From positions 2,046,001 to 2,110,000 of the forward strand of contig NC_089190.1 of assembly GCF_947507565.1 (NCBI RefSeq): DNA of 64,000 nucleotides, written 5' to 3'. A program made the translations under genes and the position numbers. This DNA is from Oscarella lobularis. Its lineage: Eukaryota > Porifera > Homoscleromorpha > Homosclerophorida > Oscarellidae. Numbering within the stretch: position 1 is the stretch's first letter; each line of letters starts with the position of its first letter. The notes under the pieces were generated by a model. That model saw only the letters and a list, made by a program, of their open reading frames with translations. It was not told where the DNA came from and ran no database searches. Positions 60,438-64,000 of this stretch are shown in pieces.

Positions 60438-63128
60438 TCAGTCAAACGTCAATTTCTGACCAGCGAACTCTTGAATTGTGCCTTTGTGCGCGGCGCGCGC
60501 TCCGCCACTTCCGCCGCGGCCTCTAAAGCCGCCGCCACTTCCGCCGCGTTCTCGACCGAAGCCTCGCCCCCCGCGGCCTCCTCGACCTCCGGAAAAGCCT
60601 CGACCCCCTGAAAAGCCGCCGCCACCGCGACCAAAGCCGCCGCCTCCGCCGAAACCGCCGCGTGGCGATTGAAAATCGCCGCGTTCGCGCGCGTATTCGA
60701 GTGAAATCTGGCGATTATCTATTGACTGGCCGTTCATCTTTTTCAGCGCTCTTTCGGCTGAATCGGCGTCGCCAAACTCCACAAAACCGATTCTAGGACG
60801 AGAAAGAAAATTAAATTATGTATCTTTGCGCGTGCTTATGTTTTTTCTTACCCCTTGGATTCTCCCGTGTCTCTATTCTTCGGAATTCTCACGCTAACTG
60901 CGCCGGAGAACTTTCCACTCAACACATCTTCAGAAACATTGTAGCTAAGATTCTTTACTACCAATGTGCTGCTTTTTGACGGCGTGCCGCCGAAACCGCC
61001 GCCGCCGCCGCCGCCACGTCCGCCGCCGAAACCGCCGCCGCGACCTCGGCTTCCGCCACGATTTCCGCCCTGACTTGGCTTTCGATCACTTGATGATCGA
61101 ATAACGAGCATTCTTCCATCAAGAGTGGAGCCGTTGAGTTCAATCGCTTTGTTCATCGCTGCTTTGGAGTTGAACTTCACAAACGCGATGCTGATTGATT
61201 AAAAAATCGAATTGTATTATTATTATTAATTAAATGAGGTTTTTGATTTACCCGCGTGATTCTCCAGTGTAGCGATCCGTCACAATTTTGACCGTTTCCG
61301 GAGGAGCTTTTCCCCTCTTGAAAAACGTCGCAAGACCATCTTCATCCGTGTTATAGGACAAACTTCCAACAAAAACTGCACAAAATAAATAAAATTAAAT
61401 AAATAAATGATTTGGGGAAGAGCACCTTCATTGTCTTGTGCAAAGGGATTCTCCTCCGCTGTCTCTTTTGGCGTCTCGGCTTTCAATTTCGGTTTTCCAG
61501 CATACGTTTCCTCCTTCTCTTCTTCCTCATCGTCTGAATCTTCATCGGAATCTTCTTCATCTTCTTTTGCTTTTGGTTTCTTCTTGATCTATAGAAACGC
61601 AGTCTAATTATTAATTAATTAATATAGAATTGGTGCTTTTATACATTTTCATCACTGTCGTCATCATCACTGTCATCCTCATCGCTTTCCTCCTCCTCCG
61701 CTTTTCTCTAAAACCACAGCTCTTGTCTCCACCAAGACAAGAGAACACAACCCTAGCACCATACCTTCACTCCAGCTTTCTTGGACGCAGCTGGAGCCTT
61801 TTCCTCATCAGAACTGTCGTCAGAAGATGATGACTCCTCCGCGTCTTTTTTAGACGCCTGTGGTGCTTTCTTCACGGGCTTCTTCTTCGTCTCTTCCTCA
61901 TCAGAACTGTCATCTGATGATGATGACGACTCTTCTTTCTTCTTCTTTGCTATTGTTGCTTTCTTTGCTGGTGCAACCGGAGCCTTCTTCTTCTCCTCCT
62001 CCTCATCATCTGAGCTATCTTCTGAAGATGATTCCGCCTTTTTCTTCGCTGGAATTGGCGCCGGTGTTTTCTTCGACGGAACCGCGGGTTTCTTCTGGTC
62101 TTCTTCATCGCTGGAACTCTCCTCCCCGGATGACGATTCCGGTTTTTTCAATTCCGGTTTTTTCTTGGCTGGAGAAGGTGATTTTGATGGAACTGGCTTT
62201 TTCTTCTTTGCTGCTGACATCAATGACATGAGTTTCTGTCTCTTTTCCGCTTGCTTTTCTTCGTCGGAAGAGGATGACTCGGAGTCTGAGTCGTCGCTAC
62301 TACTCTCTTTTGCCTTGGTAATCTATTTGAAATTATCTAATTAGATTTATTAAAAATATTTATATGTATTCTGACTTTGGTTGGTTCGACTTTTTTGGCG
62401 ACGACTGGAGTTTCGTCGTCTGACGACTAAAGAAGAATTTTATTTTGGATCACGTGTTTTTGAGCAATTAATTAACATACGTCGTCGTCATCAGAACTTA
62501 TTTCCTGTTTGGATTTTGGCTTGGTAGCCTTCTTTGAAGCCTTTTTGGGTGAGCTGCTACAATGAAAATAATTATGGTGCAATATAGTCCACGATTAAAT
62601 AACCTTATTTCCATTTTTTCCGGCTTCTAGAAATCCAAATAGTTTTAAAAACACGAGTCATTTAGAAAATTCCCACCTTGTCTTTTTTCTTCTTTTTGGC
62701 TTCCACGATTGGCTATGGGAGATAATGAATTATCGCGTATTAATTAATTAATTAATTAATTAATTAAATTTATTAATTTTACTTTCGATTTTTTGGCCGG
62801 CGTTTCGATCGATGGCTGATCGTCTACCTTTTGACGCTTCTTCGCTTTCTTTTCTATCTTTTTCTCGTCCTTCGAAGCCTCGCTTTCGGCCTACGCACGC
62901 GTTGAGGGTCAAATAAGCTAGCCGAGACGCTAAATCGACTTAAAACGTGCATAGGAGTACATAGAACGTGCAAAAACTAGGCAAAATGCGTCGAATCAGC
63001 GAAAACGCGACACGTGCTCGCGCGCGCGAGCTTAGAATCGATTGTGGCGGTCAAATCGATGTCGAAATGCGTCCCATGCAACGTCGGATACTCACAATAG
63101 CCTTCTTTTTGCTCTTGTCCTTCCCCAT
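60438..63128 (-). CDS. Nucleolin-like protein: acidic repeats, two RRMs, RGG tail
   Basis: A nucleolar RNA-binding protein of the nucleolin/gar2 type. The N-terminus MGKDKSKKKAI and following exons are Lys-rich, then alternate acidic Ser/Asp/Glu blocks (SSSEDSSDDEEEEKKKAPVA-type units, 61750-62330) with Lys/Pro/Ala linkers, five or more units. RRM1 (about 61430-61090) ends AFVKFNSKAAMNKAIELNG. RRM2 (60960-60720) has STLVVKNLSYNVSEDVLSG, a RNP1-like GFVEF, and ENRQISLEYA-type end. A first Gly-rich stretch (GGGFGGGRGGGGGGGFGG) separates the RRMs and the C-terminus is a long RGG/FGG tail ending GQKLTFD, stop at 60440-60438. Two RRMs, rather than the four of vertebrate nucleolin, is the usual state outside vertebrates. 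Convergent with SDHB, 117 bp apart. Confidence 0.9.
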
Positions 63129-63267
63129 GGCGGATAAACGATCGGAAGATTCGGAACACGTGGAATTGATATTCGGGACAACGGAGGTGTGCAAAGGTTC
63201 CCGTTTGTAGTACGGGACCTGGTATAGAACGAACGAACTACAGTATGCATACCGGTACGTTTGTTTT

Positions 63268-64000
63268 TCAGAGAAGTCTTCCGCGACACACGCTAGAGTT
63301 GCAATGGCACTTTATAACTTTGCCGGGAACACTTCCGACTTCGTAGCTGTAATCCCACGTCAGTTCCGCTTTCGCTCTAATAGGCCTAAAGCAGAGAAAA
63401 ATGTTTCAAAAAAAAGATAAATAATTCGCTTTCTACCTTTTGGCAAAAAACGCAACATAAGGAAAACGAAGATCGTGCGTGTCAACGAACACGTTTTGAA
63501 CGCAAAGATTCGGAGAACAGCTATGCTGCAACCAAAAAATTAGCAAATAAAAAAATTAAATAATCGCGATATAGATTACGTTGAGAAATCGGCCCACATT
63601 TCCAGCCGATTTAGCGTCAACTGCATAGCAGCCACACTCGGTTTTCCCAAAGAGAAGCCTGGTCTTGTTCGCAGGTTTCGGCTTGAATAAATCCACGCTA
63701 CGACGATATGACGTCGATTTGAAGGCAATGCCTCGAGGAAGACGACTAATACTCCACTTTTTATCTCTATTATAATACAGTTTCGAGACTATTAAGGGTT
63801 GTATGCAGGGTTCTGCCGAGAATTTTTTCAGTGTGGGAAGAAGGTCTGGAAAATTGTCCAAGACACTTTTATGAATCGTCTAAGGCAAAATTGTCTTGGA
63901 CCATTTTCAAAACTGTCTTGGACCATATTTAAAACCATTTTAAAAATTGTCTTGAACGTTCGAACGGGAAGAAGGCAAAGGCATACGGAGAAGGCAAAAG
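63268..64000 (-). CDS. SETDB-type histone H3K9 methyltransferase, C-terminal SET/post-SET part (partial)
   Basis: The minus-strand exons near the right edge encode the end of a SETDB1/2-like methyltransferase. The exon at 63861-63588 ends [17 protein letters not shown], and the next begins [20 protein letters not shown], restoring the catalytic NHSCSPN motif across the intron. Then [28 protein letters not shown] (the ELTWDY substrate-binding motif) and the post-SET Zn motif [13 protein letters not shown], ending at 63270-63268. Family match is closest to SETDB1 ([22 protein letters not shown]). The 5' part, including pre-SET and Tudor/MBD regions, lies beyond the window. The exon's upstream part (63780-63900) is less clear because of local repeats. 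Confidence 0.9.
63846..63960. repeat. Short direct and inverted repeats near the right edge
   Basis: TGTCTTGGACCAT occurs at about 63892 and 63914, with a partial copy TGTCTTGAAC at 63949; the inverted form TTGTCCAAGACA is at about 63853. AAAATTGTCTTGG-type units give the block a 22-30 bp periodicity. Confidence 0.75.

Noticed and set aside
61781-62344. + strand frame of Ser/Phe repeats
   Set aside because: Antisense of the acidic repeats of the nucleolin-like gene.

Overview
The window is nuclear DNA from an early-branching animal, most likely a sponge, and a homoscleromorph fits best. Nearly every gene is split by very short introns (mostly 40-80 bp, AT-rich, full of ATTA and AAAT runs), with GT..AG borders and stop codons inside the introns. 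The gene set is metazoan: a HES repressor with WRPW, FoxL2, SHP-type phosphatase, kazrin, GPR158-like receptors and hedgling, a membrane protein with a Hedgehog N-terminal domain known from sponges, cnidarians and choanoflagellate relatives but lost from bilaterians. The species assignment is inference.

Layout from left to right: end of GLCE (+); OPA1 (+); HES (-); Rabex-5-like VPS9 protein (+); NIP7 (-); TTC36 (+); a class I methyltransferase (-); UTP3/SAS10 (+); SZRD1 (-); CTDNEP1/Dullard (+); CSTF1 (+); hedgling (+, 19806-25459); a 2.7 kb repeat-rich gap; kazrin (-); AGTRAP-like (-); PLAC8-like (+); C8orf33-like (+); CDCA3-like (-); SHP2-like PTP (-); C1orf50-like (+); PHB2 (-); FoxL2 (-, intronless); USP5 (-); two convergent intronless GPR158-like receptors (+ and -); GIGYF (-); SDHB (+); nucleolin-like (-); and the catalytic end of a SETDB methyltransferase (-), cut by the right edge.

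The genes are packed tightly. Several head-to-head pairs are separated by only 59-340 bp, and tail-to-tail pairs by as little as 13 bp. They do not form one pathway. Housekeeping genes (mitochondrial dynamics and respiration, ribosome biogenesis, mRNA processing, ubiquitin recycling) are mixed with developmental regulators and signalling receptors.

The most notable locus is hedgling. It reads as signal peptide, Hedge domain, VWA, about three cadherin repeats, two Ig domains, three EGF-like units, one membrane helix, a tyrosine-rich cytoplasmic tail and a terminal SH2 domain. This joins a Hedgehog-type ectodomain to phosphotyrosine signalling in one polypeptide. Other points of interest are the GPR158-like receptor pair in a probably nerveless animal, a 63-bp near-perfect palindrome inside a CDCA3-like coding exon, a strong excess of TGACGTCA sites across introns and intergenic DNA, and an unassigned repeat-rich stretch at 25.5-28.1 kb. 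Exon borders were worked out by eye from reading frame, splice consensus and remembered family sequence; gene spans run from start codon to stop codon and include introns.
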